This document shows positions 7,517-15,296 of a stretch of 64,000 nt of DNA, piece after piece. The DNA is taken from NCBI GenBank assembly GCA_900554305.1, contig USGV01000005.1:1-64000 (forward strand). The letters run 5' to 3'. The notes beneath the pieces are model-generated. The model did no database searches. It saw only the letters and a list, made by a program, of their open reading frames with translations, and was not told where the DNA came from. Positions within the stretch are counted from its first letter, which is position 1. Each line of letters opens with the position of its first letter. A program made the position numbers and the translations under genes. Source of the DNA: an uncultured Mycoplasmatota bacterium. GTDB lineage: Bacteria; Bacillota_I; Bacilli_A; RF39; UBA660.

Positions 7517-8719
7517 ATGAGACGAGAAGATTTTCCAATATTATCTAATAAAAACATTATTTATTTTGATAATGCGGCTACCACTTTAAAGCCGCGGTGT
7601 GTTATTGATGCTATGAATGATTATTATAATTATTATACTGCTAATATTCATCGTGGCCTTTATGAAAGTTCTATTTTAGCAGATTACTTGTATGATTCTA
7701 CAAGGTTTGTAGTTAGAGATTTTATTCATTGCTCTAGTGCTAAAGAAGTTGTTTTTACTAGTGGTACTACACATTCTATTAATTTAATGGTATTTGGATT
7801 TATGAAGAATTATTTAGAAGCAGGAGATGAGGTTTTATTGTCTAAAGCAGAACATGCTTCTAATATTTTACCCTGGATTCGTTTGGCAGAAGAAATAGGC
7901 ATAGTTATCCGTTTTATTCCACTTGATGAAAATTATGCTGTTACTTATGAAAACTTTTTGTCTTCTATTACACCAAAAACGAAAGTTGTGTCTTTGGCTC
8001 ATGTTACTAATGTGATTGGAGATGTTCGTAATATTCGCGTAATTGGTAATTATTGTAGGAATCATAATATTTTATTTCATGTTGATGGTGCTCAAAGTGT
8101 ACCTCACTTAAGTATTGATTTTATTCATGATAATATTGATTTTTTAAGTTTTTCTGGTCATAAAATGTGTGGGCCTACTGGTGTTGGGGTGTTAGTTGTA
8201 AGAGAAAATCTATTGAAAAAGATGACTCCTGTTTTTTATGGTGGAGGTATGAATGAGTCTTTTCATAGCGAAGGAGGGTATCAACTTAAGGATATTCCTG
8301 TTCGATTTGAAGCGGGAACGCCACCAATCGCTGAGGTTCTGGGGTTAAGGAGTGCTATTTTATATTTGATGAAAATAGGTCTTGATAATATTCATATTTA
8401 TGAAATTTATTTAAAAAGATATTTAGTAGAGAAATTAAGTGAAGTTCCTTCGGTTACTATTTATAATAAAGATAGTAATAGTGGTATTTTGGCTTTTAAT
8501 GTAGAAGGGGTTTCCAGTATGGATGTTTCTAAATATTTAAATATGTATCATATTTGTGTTCGTTCTGGGAGCCATTGTAGTAAAATGTTAAAAGAAGATC
8601 TTAATGTTTTATCTACAGTTAGAGTAAGTCTATACTTTTATAATACAACGGAAGAAATTGATGCTTTAGTTTTGGCATTAAAAAAATGTCAGAATATTTT
8701 TAAAATTGTTGAATATTGA
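7517..8719 (+). CDS. SufS/CsdA-type cysteine desulfurase
   Basis: A 400-residue class V aminotransferase-fold enzyme. Lys216 in SFSGHKMCGP is the PLP Schiff-base lysine, Asp190 in HVDGAQ contacts the pyridine nitrogen, His113 follows SKAE, and Cys354 in VRSGSHC is the persulfide cysteine in the short loop typical of SufS (group II). It removes sulfur from cysteine, most often for Fe-S cluster assembly. No SufU, SufB, SufC or SufD gene is adjacent, so the acceptor is not shown. GGGGTGATACT precedes the start. The gene is flanked by terminators and is probably monocistronic. Confidence 0.85.
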   Translation: MRREDFPILSNKNIIYFDNAATTLKPRCVIDAMNDYYNYYTANIHRGLYESSILADYLYDSTRFVVRDFIHCSSAKEVVFTSGTTHSINLMVFGFMKNYLEAGDEVLLSKAEHASNILPWIRLAEEIGIVIRFIPLDENYAVTYENFLSSITPKTKVVSLAHVTNVIGDVRNIRVIGNYCRNHNILFHVDGAQSVPHLSIDFIHDNIDFLSFSGHKMCGPTGVGVLVVRENLLKKMTPVFYGGGMNESFHSEGGYQLKDIPVRFEAGTPPIAEVLGLRSAILYLMKIGLDNIHIYEIYLKRYLVEKLSEVPSVTIYNKDSNSGILAFNVEGVSSMDVSKYLNMYHICVRSGSHCSKMLKEDLNVLSTVRVSLYFYNTTEEIDALVLALKKCQNIFKIVEY

Positions 8720-8743
8720 TTTTTGTTCTTTTGTATGTATTTT

Positions 8744-8777
8744 AAAAAGAGAAATTTGATGATGATTTCTCTTTTTT
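8744..8777 (+). terminator. Intrinsic terminator after the cysteine desulfurase gene
   Basis: AAAAAGAGAAAT pairs with ATTTCTCTTTTT across a nine-base loop, followed by Ts. Confidence 0.85.
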
Positions 8778-8864
8778 CGTTGTACTTTTTTTTTGAATTT
8801 TATTTTTTGCTTGTTTGTCAATTCTTTTTTGATTCATTATGATGTTTTTGAAAGGAGGTGAAAT

Positions 8865-9215
8865 ATGTTAAATCAGGTGGTTTTGGTTGGAAGAATTGTC
8901 TATGATATAGAACTTAAGAAAAGCGATTCTTTAAAAAAATACTTAGTTTTTACTCTAGCTATTCCTAGGAGTTTTAAAAATATGGAAGGCAATTACGATA
9001 CTGATTTTATTAAATGTATTGTTTGGGATAATATTGCAGAGAATACTAGTTTATATTGTCATAAAGGTGATATTGTTGGAGTGAAGGGAAGATTGCAGTC
9101 TAGAATTGTAGAGAAAAAGAATAAAAAAGAAACTATTATGGAGGTGGTAGGAGAGAAGGTTACTTTTTTGACTTCTAAAAGTACAGAACAAGCAGGAACA
9201 GAAGAAAAAAATTGA
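8865..9215 (+). CDS. ssb: Single-stranded DNA-binding protein
   Basis: A 116-residue protein with one OB fold: LNQVVLVGRIVYDIELKK, then a FTLAIPRSF segment, DFIKCIVWD and GDIVGVKGRLQSR all match SSB. It lacks the long disordered tail and acidic DDDLPF-like tip of main chromosomal SSBs, ending instead in EQAGTEEKN. It may therefore be a secondary or shortened SSB. The AAAGGAGGTGAAAT ribosome binding site is nearly perfect. It is not flanked by rpsF/rpsR, where the main Bacillus ssb lies. Confidence 0.85.
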   Translation: MLNQVVLVGRIVYDIELKKSDSLKKYLVFTLAIPRSFKNMEGNYDTDFIKCIVWDNIAENTSLYCHKGDIVGVKGRLQSRIVEKKNKKETIMEVVGEKVTFLTSKSTEQAGTEEKN

Positions 9216-9232
9216 TTTTCTTCTGTTTTTTT
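9198..9232 (+). terminator. Terminator after ssb, containing the next promoter
   Basis: ACAGAAGAAAA pairs with TTTTCTTCTGT (7-base loop) and is followed by T7. The stem overlaps the ssb stop and the -35 box of the following gene. Confidence 0.85.
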
Positions 9233-9240
9233 GATATAAT
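9212..9240 (+). promoter_or_regulatory. Sigma-A promoter of the kinase-like gene
   Basis: TTGATT (9212-9217), 17 bases, TATAAT (9235-9240). The -35 box overlaps the ssb stop codon, and the spacer is part of the ssb terminator. Confidence 0.65.
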
Positions 9241-9262
9241 ATGTTTGCTTTTAGGGGGATAT

Positions 9263-10144
9263 ATGAAAAAAATACAAATAACAAAAAATGCGCTTAACGA
9301 GTTGAGGTGTATTTCATCTAATGAAAATGCTTTGTTTCAAACTGAGTCTGGTGATATTCTTAAAATTTTATCACCTTCTTATCTTTCTACATTTTATTTG
9401 TTTACTGGTCAGAGTATGGAAGATAAAATTTTAAATGCTAAAGAAATTTCCAATGTTCCTGAGATTATAGTACCTAAAGGGGCTGCTTATATTGGAAACA
9501 ATTTTGTTGGGTACTTTATGGATTGTGCAAATGGGAAAAGTTTTGTAGATTATAATAAGAGTTTATCTATCACAGAACAGGAAGATTTATATAAATTTGC
9601 TGAAATGTATGCTGCTATCGAAAAGCCGGTTCGTGAAGCTAGTGATGTTGTTTTTCCTGATCTTTGTACTTGTGATAATATTTTTATTCAATCTAGTCAA
9701 GGCGGATATGATGTTCAATTTATCGATTATGATGGATTGCAAATTGGAAAATATAAAAGTTTTTGCGTTTCTACTGCGCTTGGTGATTATAGTCAGGTTA
9801 TGAGAAGTAAGTATATAAATTCTGATATGTCTTTTAAAAAAGAACTTGATATAAAAAGTTTAATTCATCTATATTTTTTAACAACATTCCATATGGATTT
9901 AACTAAAGTAGGTCAATTTTATCCAGGCACTAATAATCGTGTTACTTTAGATGATTTTTTTAATTGTATTCACTTAGATGATTGGGATATTATGGATAAA
10001 GTTTATAAGGTTATGTATGGTAATAGTTCTAATGAGTATTTGGGTGATGATGTGTTTCGTATTGCTGATACTTATCGTATGCATGCTTATCCTGTACCTA
10101 ATATGCCAGATCGATGTATTAAAGTTTTAGAGAAAAAGAGATAA
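9263..10144 (+). CDS. Protein kinase-like fold protein of unknown role
   Basis: A 293-residue protein with sparse kinase-like (PKL) features: Lys34 in GDILKIL, a catalytic-loop-like FPDLCTCDNIFI (Asp133, Asn139), and a metal-site-like FIDYDGLQIG (Asp155/157) replacing DFG. No transmembrane segment is visible. A classical glycine loop is not obvious, so activity is uncertain. AGGGGGATAT precedes ATG 9263, chosen over an upstream start inside the ssb terminator. A second, more divergent PKL-like protein is encoded at 52236. Kinase fold is an inference from motif spacing. Confidence 0.5.
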   Translation: MKKIQITKNALNELRCISSNENALFQTESGDILKILSPSYLSTFYLFTGQSMEDKILNAKEISNVPEIIVPKGAAYIGNNFVGYFMDCANGKSFVDYNKSLSITEQEDLYKFAEMYAAIEKPVREASDVVFPDLCTCDNIFIQSSQGGYDVQFIDYDGLQIGKYKSFCVSTALGDYSQVMRSKYINSDMSFKKELDIKSLIHLYFLTTFHMDLTKVGQFYPGTNNRVTLDDFFNCIHLDDWDIMDKVYKVMYGNSSNEYLGDDVFRIADTYRMHAYPVPNMPDRCIKVLEKKR

Positions 10145-10148
10145 TTTT

Positions 10149-10177
10149 AAAAACACTAGAATTAGTGTTTTTTTTTT
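10149..10177 (+). terminator. Intrinsic terminator
   Basis: AAAACACTA/TAGTGTTTT stem with loop GAAT and a long T run. Confidence 0.85.
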
Positions 10178-10202
10178 GATATGATAATAATACTAGGGTG
10201 GG

Positions 10203-10610
10203 ATGTTTATGGATATTATAAATTATGATGATAAGTATTTGGATTCGCTTAATGAACTTTTAAATTTATCATTTCAGTTAAAAAAGGTTGGAAAGGTAGC
10301 TGATCAAGATATAGAACTTATTGCTGTTGTGGATGACAAAGTGGTTGGGTATCTTGTTTTGAACCGTTTGATAGATGGAATTCGAGGAGTTAACTATTTT
10401 TATGTTAATTATGTTTGTACTCATCCTAATTTTCGTAATCAGCATATTGCTACTAAAATGTTTGAAAAAGTATTCTCTCTTTGTAAGGAAACAGGAGTTG
10501 CATATTTAGAATTAACTTCTAATCCAAAGAGAGTTGCTGCGCATCATTTATATCATAAGTTGGGATTTCAGGTTCGTGAGACAGATGTATTTCGAAAGGA
10601 GATAGTATGA
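10203..10610 (+). CDS. GNAT-family N-acetyltransferase
   Basis: A 135-residue acyltransferase of the GNAT fold. The acetyl-CoA pyrophosphate loop is seen in VCTHPNFRNQHIATKMFEKV, and the final strand-helix in AAHHLYHKLGFQVRE is typical. Substrate unknown. The start could be ATG 10203 or ATG 10209; TAGGGTGG fits either poorly or well respectively, so the first two residues are uncertain. The stop overlaps the pdp start by four bases (ATGA), indicating coupling. Confidence 0.8.
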   Translation: MFMDIINYDDKYLDSLNELLNLSFQLKKVGKVADQDIELIAVVDDKVVGYLVLNRLIDGIRGVNYFYVNYVCTHPNFRNQHIATKMFEKVFSLCKETGVAYLELTSNPKRVAAHHLYHKLGFQVRETDVFRKEIV

Positions 10611-11833
10611 TTACTGATATTATAAATAAAAAAAGATTGGGTCAAGAATTGAGTTATCATGAATTAGATGTTTTTTTCAATGGTTATTTAGATGGTACTG
10701 TTAAGGATTATCAAATGTCCAGTTTGCTTATGGCTATTTGTATTAATGGGATGAGTGAAGAGGAAATATTTTCTTTGACAAAGATATTTATTGATAGTGG
10801 GGATGCATTAGATTTAAGCTTTATTCCTGGTGTTGTTGTTGATAAACATTCTACAGGAGGAATAGGTGATAAAACCACTTTGGTTATTGCTCCTATTGTA
10901 GCTAGTCTTGGTATTCCAATTTTGAAAATGAGTGGTCGTGGGCTTGGATATACAGGAGGTACGATTGATAAATTAGAGAGTATTCCTGGATATCATGTGG
11001 ATTTGTCTGACGAAGAGGTAGTTCAACAAATTCAGGATATTGGAATTGTTATTACAGGTCAAACTGCTAGTTTAGCACCTATGGATAAGAAAATTTATGC
11101 TTTACGAGATGTTACTGCTACTGTTTCTTCAGTTCCTTTGATTGCCACTAGTATTATGAGTAAGAAAATTGCTGGTGGTGCTGATAAAATTTTAATTGAT
11201 ATTAAGGTTGGTAATGGAGCTTTGTTGCAAACTAAGGAAGATGCTCAGGAACTTTCTTCTTTAGTTAAAAAAATAGGTAAAGTTTATCAAAAAGAAGTAC
11301 ATACTATGATTAGTGATATGAATACTCCGCTTGGTTTTTGTATCGGTAATAGTTTGGAAGTTATGGAAGCTATTCGTATTTTAAAAGGGGAAGAGGTAGG
11401 CAATAATTTAACTAAGTTGTGTATCGATTTATCGGCTGAGCTTGTATGTATGGCTAAAGGGGTTTTACCACAGGATGCTCAGGATATGGTATTACAGGCC
11501 ATTCATTCCGGTGCTGCTTATCAAAAGTTTTTAGATTTGGTAAAAGCCCAGCATGGGAATTTAAATGGATTATCTGTTAGTAAAAAGTATAAAGAAATTA
11601 AAGCTAATAAAGCTGGTATTATCGAAAGTATTTCTGCTATTAAAGTGGGAGAGCTATCTGTTTCTTTGGGAGCTGGACGTATTTCTAAAGAGGATTCTAT
11701 TTATTATGATGTTGGTATAGAATTATTGAAACAAGTTGGTGATAAAGTAAAAAAAGGAGAACCTTTGGCGAAAGTCTACTATAGGAAAGCTCCTCGTTTA
11801 CAAGATTTTGAAGATATTTTTGTAATAAGATGA
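10607..11833 (+). CDS. pdp: Pyrimidine-nucleoside phosphorylase
   Basis: A 408-residue enzyme of the thymidine/pyrimidine phosphorylase family. DKHSTGGIGDKTTL forms the phosphate site, KMSGRGLGYTGGTIDKLES is the family signature, and DVTATVSSVPLI follows. It cleaves uridine and thymidine with phosphate to base and pentose-1-phosphate for salvage or carbon use. The protein is somewhat shorter than typical 430-residue members, and the C-terminal domain is compact. Four-base overlap with the GNAT gene. Bacilli usually have the broad-specificity Pdp, so that name is used instead of DeoA. Confidence 0.88.
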   Translation: MITDIINKKRLGQELSYHELDVFFNGYLDGTVKDYQMSSLLMAICINGMSEEEIFSLTKIFIDSGDALDLSFIPGVVVDKHSTGGIGDKTTLVIAPIVASLGIPILKMSGRGLGYTGGTIDKLESIPGYHVDLSDEEVVQQIQDIGIVITGQTASLAPMDKKIYALRDVTATVSSVPLIATSIMSKKIAGGADKILIDIKVGNGALLQTKEDAQELSSLVKKIGKVYQKEVHTMISDMNTPLGFCIGNSLEVMEAIRILKGEEVGNNLTKLCIDLSAELVCMAKGVLPQDAQDMVLQAIHSGAAYQKFLDLVKAQHGNLNGLSVSKKYKEIKANKAGIIESISAIKVGELSVSLGAGRISKEDSIYYDVGIELLKQVGDKVKKGEPLAKVYYRKAPRLQDFEDIFVIR

Positions 11834-11840
11834 AAAAACA

Positions 11841-11869
11841 TATTGAAAAATAAAAAACTATGTTATAAT
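11841..11869 (+). promoter_or_regulatory. Extended -10 promoter of the adhesin-sortase operon
   Basis: TGTTATAAT at 11861-11869 is a perfect extended -10. A weak -35 (TATTGA at 11841-11846, 17-base spacing) is present. The adhesin start is 23 bases downstream. Confidence 0.6.
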
Positions 11870-11892
11870 TATATTTATAAAGGTGGTGTATT

Positions 11893-13104
11893 ATGGAGAA
11901 GATATATATGGAAAATAACCAAAACAAAAAAAATCAGTCTACATTTCAACAAGTTTTTAAATCGCAGTTATCAAAAAAATTATCAGTATTTATGGTATTA
12001 GTATCTTTCTTTTCATTTTTATTAATAGGAGTTACTAATGTTTCTTATGCGGCAGTTACTGAGATTCCCGAAGATACAGGATTGGGTGATAGTTTTACTA
12101 CTGCTCCCGCTGGTACTCAAATTAATAGTAATACTGGATTCCCTGTGTTTATGTATTCTACAAGTAATGGAATTCCAATTTTCTGTTTAGAGCGTGATAT
12201 TAATTATCGTGGTGGAATTACTATGAGTAAGAAAGAGCAAATTACAGATCAAGGATTATTATATGTAATGGCTCATACTTTTCCACATGTAAAGTTTAAA
12301 GATTCTAAGGGAACAGAATTTCCAGATGAAGTTCAAACTTGGATTACACAAGCTACTATTTGGCAATATTTATATGAAACAGGTGCAGCTAATAATGCTA
12401 CTGGTTCTGGAAATGTTGCTAATATAGAAAATATTAAGACAGCTGTTAGTCTTTCATGGGATGATGAAGTTGTTGGGTGTCGTGTAGATGGTTGTGGTGC
12501 TGGTGCTACTAGTCAAGCAACTTTCTATGATACTTATATTGCTCCAATTGTAGCTAATGCTAGACAATCTAATGTTACTGCAAATGGAACAATTGATATT
12601 AGTCTTGCTAATCAAGAGATGTCAATTACAGAAGATGAAAAATATTATCAGACTTCTTTAGTTACTATTACTAATAGTGATCCTGGTAACTTTGTTTCTG
12701 ATTCGTTGAAAGTTGAAATTCAATCTGCTCCAGATGGAACAATTCTAATTGATGAGAATGGTCAAGAGATTGAAAATTATGATAATGTTACTAAGTTTTA
12801 TGTAAGAATTCCTGTTGAGTCTGTAACAGAAGAAAATAAAAGTGTTTTGCTTCATGCTGAAGGAACTTTTAGAGGATATGATGGTTATTATTATAAAGCC
12901 GATGGAGCTCAAACTGTAAGTACTGTATTTACTACTGACGTTAAAGCTTTTGATGATCTTGATATTCCTATTAACTATACTCCTGAAGTACCTGATACTA
13001 GTATGAGTATTGCACAATCAGTTTACTTTATTGGTCTTGTCGTATTGTTATGCGGAGTAGGTATTATTTATGCAAATGCCAAACCAAGACAAAAACAACA
13101 ATAA
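11893..13104 (+). CDS. Thioester-domain surface adhesin with C-terminal sorting region
   Basis: A 403-residue secreted protein. Residues about 28-53 are a signal peptide ending SYAA. Residues about 75-200 resemble a thioester domain (TED): Cys98 in IPIFCLERD and Gln153 in TQATIWQYL are the expected pair for an internal Cys-Gln thioester, which in known TED adhesins reacts covalently with host amines. A beta-rich stalk follows (about 225-350). The end has VPDTS at 366-370, a hydrophobic helix and a basic tail, i.e. a cell-wall sorting signal with a non-LPXTG motif. The gene overlaps the sortase gene by 35 bases. An AAGGTGGTG site supports ATG 11893. Confidence 0.78.
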   Translation: MEKIYMENNQNKKNQSTFQQVFKSQLSKKLSVFMVLVSFFSFLLIGVTNVSYAAVTEIPEDTGLGDSFTTAPAGTQINSNTGFPVFMYSTSNGIPIFCLERDINYRGGITMSKKEQITDQGLLYVMAHTFPHVKFKDSKGTEFPDEVQTWITQATIWQYLYETGAANNATGSGNVANIENIKTAVSLSWDDEVVGCRVDGCGAGATSQATFYDTYIAPIVANARQSNVTANGTIDISLANQEMSITEDEKYYQTSLVTITNSDPGNFVSDSLKVEIQSAPDGTILIDENGQEIENYDNVTKFYVRIPVESVTEENKSVLLHAEGTFRGYDGYYYKADGAQTVSTVFTTDVKAFDDLDIPINYTPEVPDTSMSIAQSVYFIGLVVLLCGVGIIYANAKPRQKQQ

Positions 13105-13744
13105 AAAAAGAAAGTGGTTGCGAAAGAGTCAGTTATTATTAATCGGCTCTTTCCTTGTATTTATAGGTCTTTTTGTTCTTTCTTATAATCATTTGGCTTT
13201 TTTGAAAGAGCAAGTGTTTTCTAATATGAAAATTGCCATTGCCGGATTGAATTTACCAAGTGATGAAGAAGAGGAAATAGATGTCCCTGTTGCTGATAAT
13301 GTATCTGATGGTACTGTTTATCAGCAATCTGTTAAAGAGATTGATTATAGTAAATATGTTGGGGTACTTGAAATCCCCAAAATAGGATTAAAAAGAGGTT
13401 TTTATAATACTGATTCTAAGTATAATAGTATCGAATATAACGTATCTGTTGTTGCTGGATCTACCATGCCTGATATTTCTAATGGTAATTTGATGTTAAT
13501 GGCACATTCTGGAGATGCTTATATTTCGTTTTTTGCATATCTATATCGATTAAATGTTGGTGATTCTGCTTATATTACATATCAAGGACAAAGATATAGA
13601 TATAATATTGTGAATATATATACGGTTCCTAAAACAGGCAAAGTTGCTATTTATAGAAATTATAATAAGACAACTTTGACACTGATTACATGCACTAAAA
13701 ATGATGATACTACACAAACTATTTATATTGCAGAATTAGTATAA
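13070..13744 (+). CDS. Sortase linked to the thioester adhesin
   Basis: A 224-residue sortase. One N-terminal membrane helix (about 19-38) precedes a linker and a catalytic domain from about residue 95 (VGVLEIPKIGL). His146 in LMLMAHSGD and Cys208 in LTLITCTKND are the catalytic His and Cys. The usual arginine a few residues after the Cys is absent; TTQTIYIAELV has Gln216 near that place. The sortase class is not clear. It starts within the adhesin gene, strongly suggesting that the adhesin is its substrate, probably via VPDTS. The start could also be ATG 13076. Confidence 0.82.
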   Translation: MQMPNQDKNNNKKRKWLRKSQLLLIGSFLVFIGLFVLSYNHLAFLKEQVFSNMKIAIAGLNLPSDEEEEIDVPVADNVSDGTVYQQSVKEIDYSKYVGVLEIPKIGLKRGFYNTDSKYNSIEYNVSVVAGSTMPDISNGNLMLMAHSGDAYISFFAYLYRLNVGDSAYITYQGQRYRYNIVNIYTVPKTGKVAIYRNYNKTTLTLITCTKNDDTTQTIYIAELV

Positions 13745-13759
13745 TAGGAGGTGTGGGCT

Positions 13760-14350
13760 ATGGATTTAGGACTTTTTGATAAGATGAAAATAATATTTCA
13801 ATTATTATTTTCATCTTTTATGTCTATTGAGATAGTTTTATTCTTCCTTCTATTATTTTTATTGTTAGTATTTAATGTTAAGATTAAAAATAAACTTGTT
13901 CCTATTATTTTATCTATTTTTTTGGTTATTGGTATAATTGTATTTTGTTTTGTTTTTTCTTCTTATGCTATTACCTGTCTTGATTCTTTTATTATGAAAA
14001 TTATGGATTATTATTATTTTCCTTCTACTATTGTTTATTTCTTTATTTTTCTTTTTATGGTCTCAGTGTGTTTCATTACTATGTTTAGTAAGAAAATGAA
14101 ACCAATGAAAAAAGTATTTAATTATTGTTGTAGTATTATTGTTTTTTTGCTTTTTTCAATGTTTATTGTACTGGCTGTTTATAGTAAGATAGATTTTGCT
14201 GATACAGTTGCTTTATATCAAAATAATCAAATTTTGACACTAGTTCAGGTTAGTAATTTGATTGTCTTATTTTGGTTTGTTGTCAGTTGTTTTTATTATT
14301 TGTATTTGTTTTTTAAGAAAAAATTTGATGAAAAAAAGGTTGAGAATTAA
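13760..14350 (+). CDS. Polytopic membrane protein of the sortase operon
   Basis: A 196-residue, very hydrophobic protein with about five membrane helices and a lysine-rich cytoplasmic C-terminus (KKKFDEKKVEN). No family recognised. AGGAGGTG precedes ATG 13760 (a GTG at 13751 overlaps that site and is rejected). It lies 15 bases after the sortase gene and before a strong terminator, so it is the third gene of the adhesin operon and may assist surface display or sense envelope state; that role is inference. Confidence 0.55.
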   Translation: MDLGLFDKMKIIFQLLFSSFMSIEIVLFFLLLFLLLVFNVKIKNKLVPIILSIFLVIGIIVFCFVFSSYAITCLDSFIMKIMDYYYFPSTIVYFFIFLFMVSVCFITMFSKKMKPMKKVFNYCCSIIVFLLFSMFIVLAVYSKIDFADTVALYQNNQILTLVQVSNLIVLFWFVVSCFYYLYLFFKKKFDEKKVEN

Positions 14351-14370
14351 TTTTTCTCAACCTTTTTTAC
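14332..14370. terminator. Bidirectional terminator with both stop codons in its loop
   Basis: GGTTGAGAA pairs with TTCTCAACC, flanked by A and T runs. The stop codons of the converging membrane-protein gene and of the carboxypeptidase gene both fall in the loop region. Confidence 0.85.
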
Positions 14371-15210
14371 GTAGTATTCTTCTAGTGTTAAATCATGATT
14401 GTGAATATATTTTGCAGCTTCTTTACCTACATAACGATAATGCCATGATTCATATTGATAACCTGTGATATTTACTTTATCTTTTGGAAATCTTAAAATG
14501 AATCCATATTTATAGGCATTTTCTTGCATCCAATTAAATTCTTCAGTTTCTTCAAAAGATGTGTAAGGCAAAACCTTATTATAGACATCTACTGCTAATC
14601 CAGTTTGATGTTCTGAATATCCTGCTCTAGCAGAATATGTATCTGCAGCTTCTTTTCCGTCAGTTGCTACATAATTATTGTATAGATTCACTTGGTAATC
14701 ATAACTTCTATAACTAGACATAGCAATAATATTCATCCCTTCTTTTTTAGCGTCTTCTGAAAGTGTTTCGAATGCTTCTTTTGCTTCTCTAACTAATTGC
14801 ATACCACTTCTGGCATATGCTATGTCGATTGGTTCTAAATTTTCTGGTATGTAATCTTCTGTTAAATAGTTGTATTTATTTACTAATATTAAATTTGTAT
14901 TAAGGTTTTCTGCTTTTTTAGTATTTGTGTAATATGGTTTATCTATTCCTATGTTTACATAAGTTACTATGTTTTCCACTGATAAGTTAGGATTTTCTTT
15001 TTGGTATTCTAAATATCGCTTTTGATATTCTTTTTTATAATATGGAATAGATTTTAATTTTTCTATTTTTTGTTCTTCTTTTGTTTGCTTTTTTGGTTTT
15101 TCTTCTGTTTCTTGGTTCTTTTGATTTATGATTAGACCCCCTATAGCTAAGAAAACAATCAGTAAAATCAAAACTATTTTAGGGCCTTTTTTGATTTTTC
15201 TTTTTTTCAT
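14347..15210 (-). CDS. D-alanyl-D-alanine carboxypeptidase, peptidase M15B (VanY-like)
   Basis: A 287-residue protein with one N-terminal membrane anchor, a Lys/Glu-rich linker and an M15B catalytic domain in the C-terminal half. SSYRSYDYQ, GYSEHQTGLAVDV (zinc His and Asp) and ESWHYRYVG (zinc His with Trp and Arg) are the family motifs. It trims D-Ala from peptidoglycan stem peptides outside the membrane. VanY names a vancomycin-linked subgroup; nothing here (no vanHAX, no VanRS) suggests resistance. Start 15210 is chosen because AGGTGATAAG precedes it. Divergent from a second, serine-type carboxypeptidase gene. Confidence 0.85.
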   Translation of the reverse strand: MKKRKIKKGPKIVLILLIVFLAIGGLIINQKNQETEEKPKKQTKEEQKIEKLKSIPYYKKEYQKRYLEYQKENPNLSVENIVTYVNIGIDKPYYTNTKKAENLNTNLILVNKYNYLTEDYIPENLEPIDIAYARSGMQLVREAKEAFETLSEDAKKEGMNIIAMSSYRSYDYQVNLYNNYVATDGKEAADTYSARAGYSEHQTGLAVDVYNKVLPYTSFEETEEFNWMQENAYKYGFILRFPKDKVNITGYQYESWHYRYVGKEAAKYIHNHDLTLEEYYVKKVEKN

Positions 15211-15296
15211 CTTATCACCTATTTTCATCATACCATTCTTTTTTATATTTATGTATATTTTTTTTAAACTTTACATAGAAAATAATGGAGGTATAT

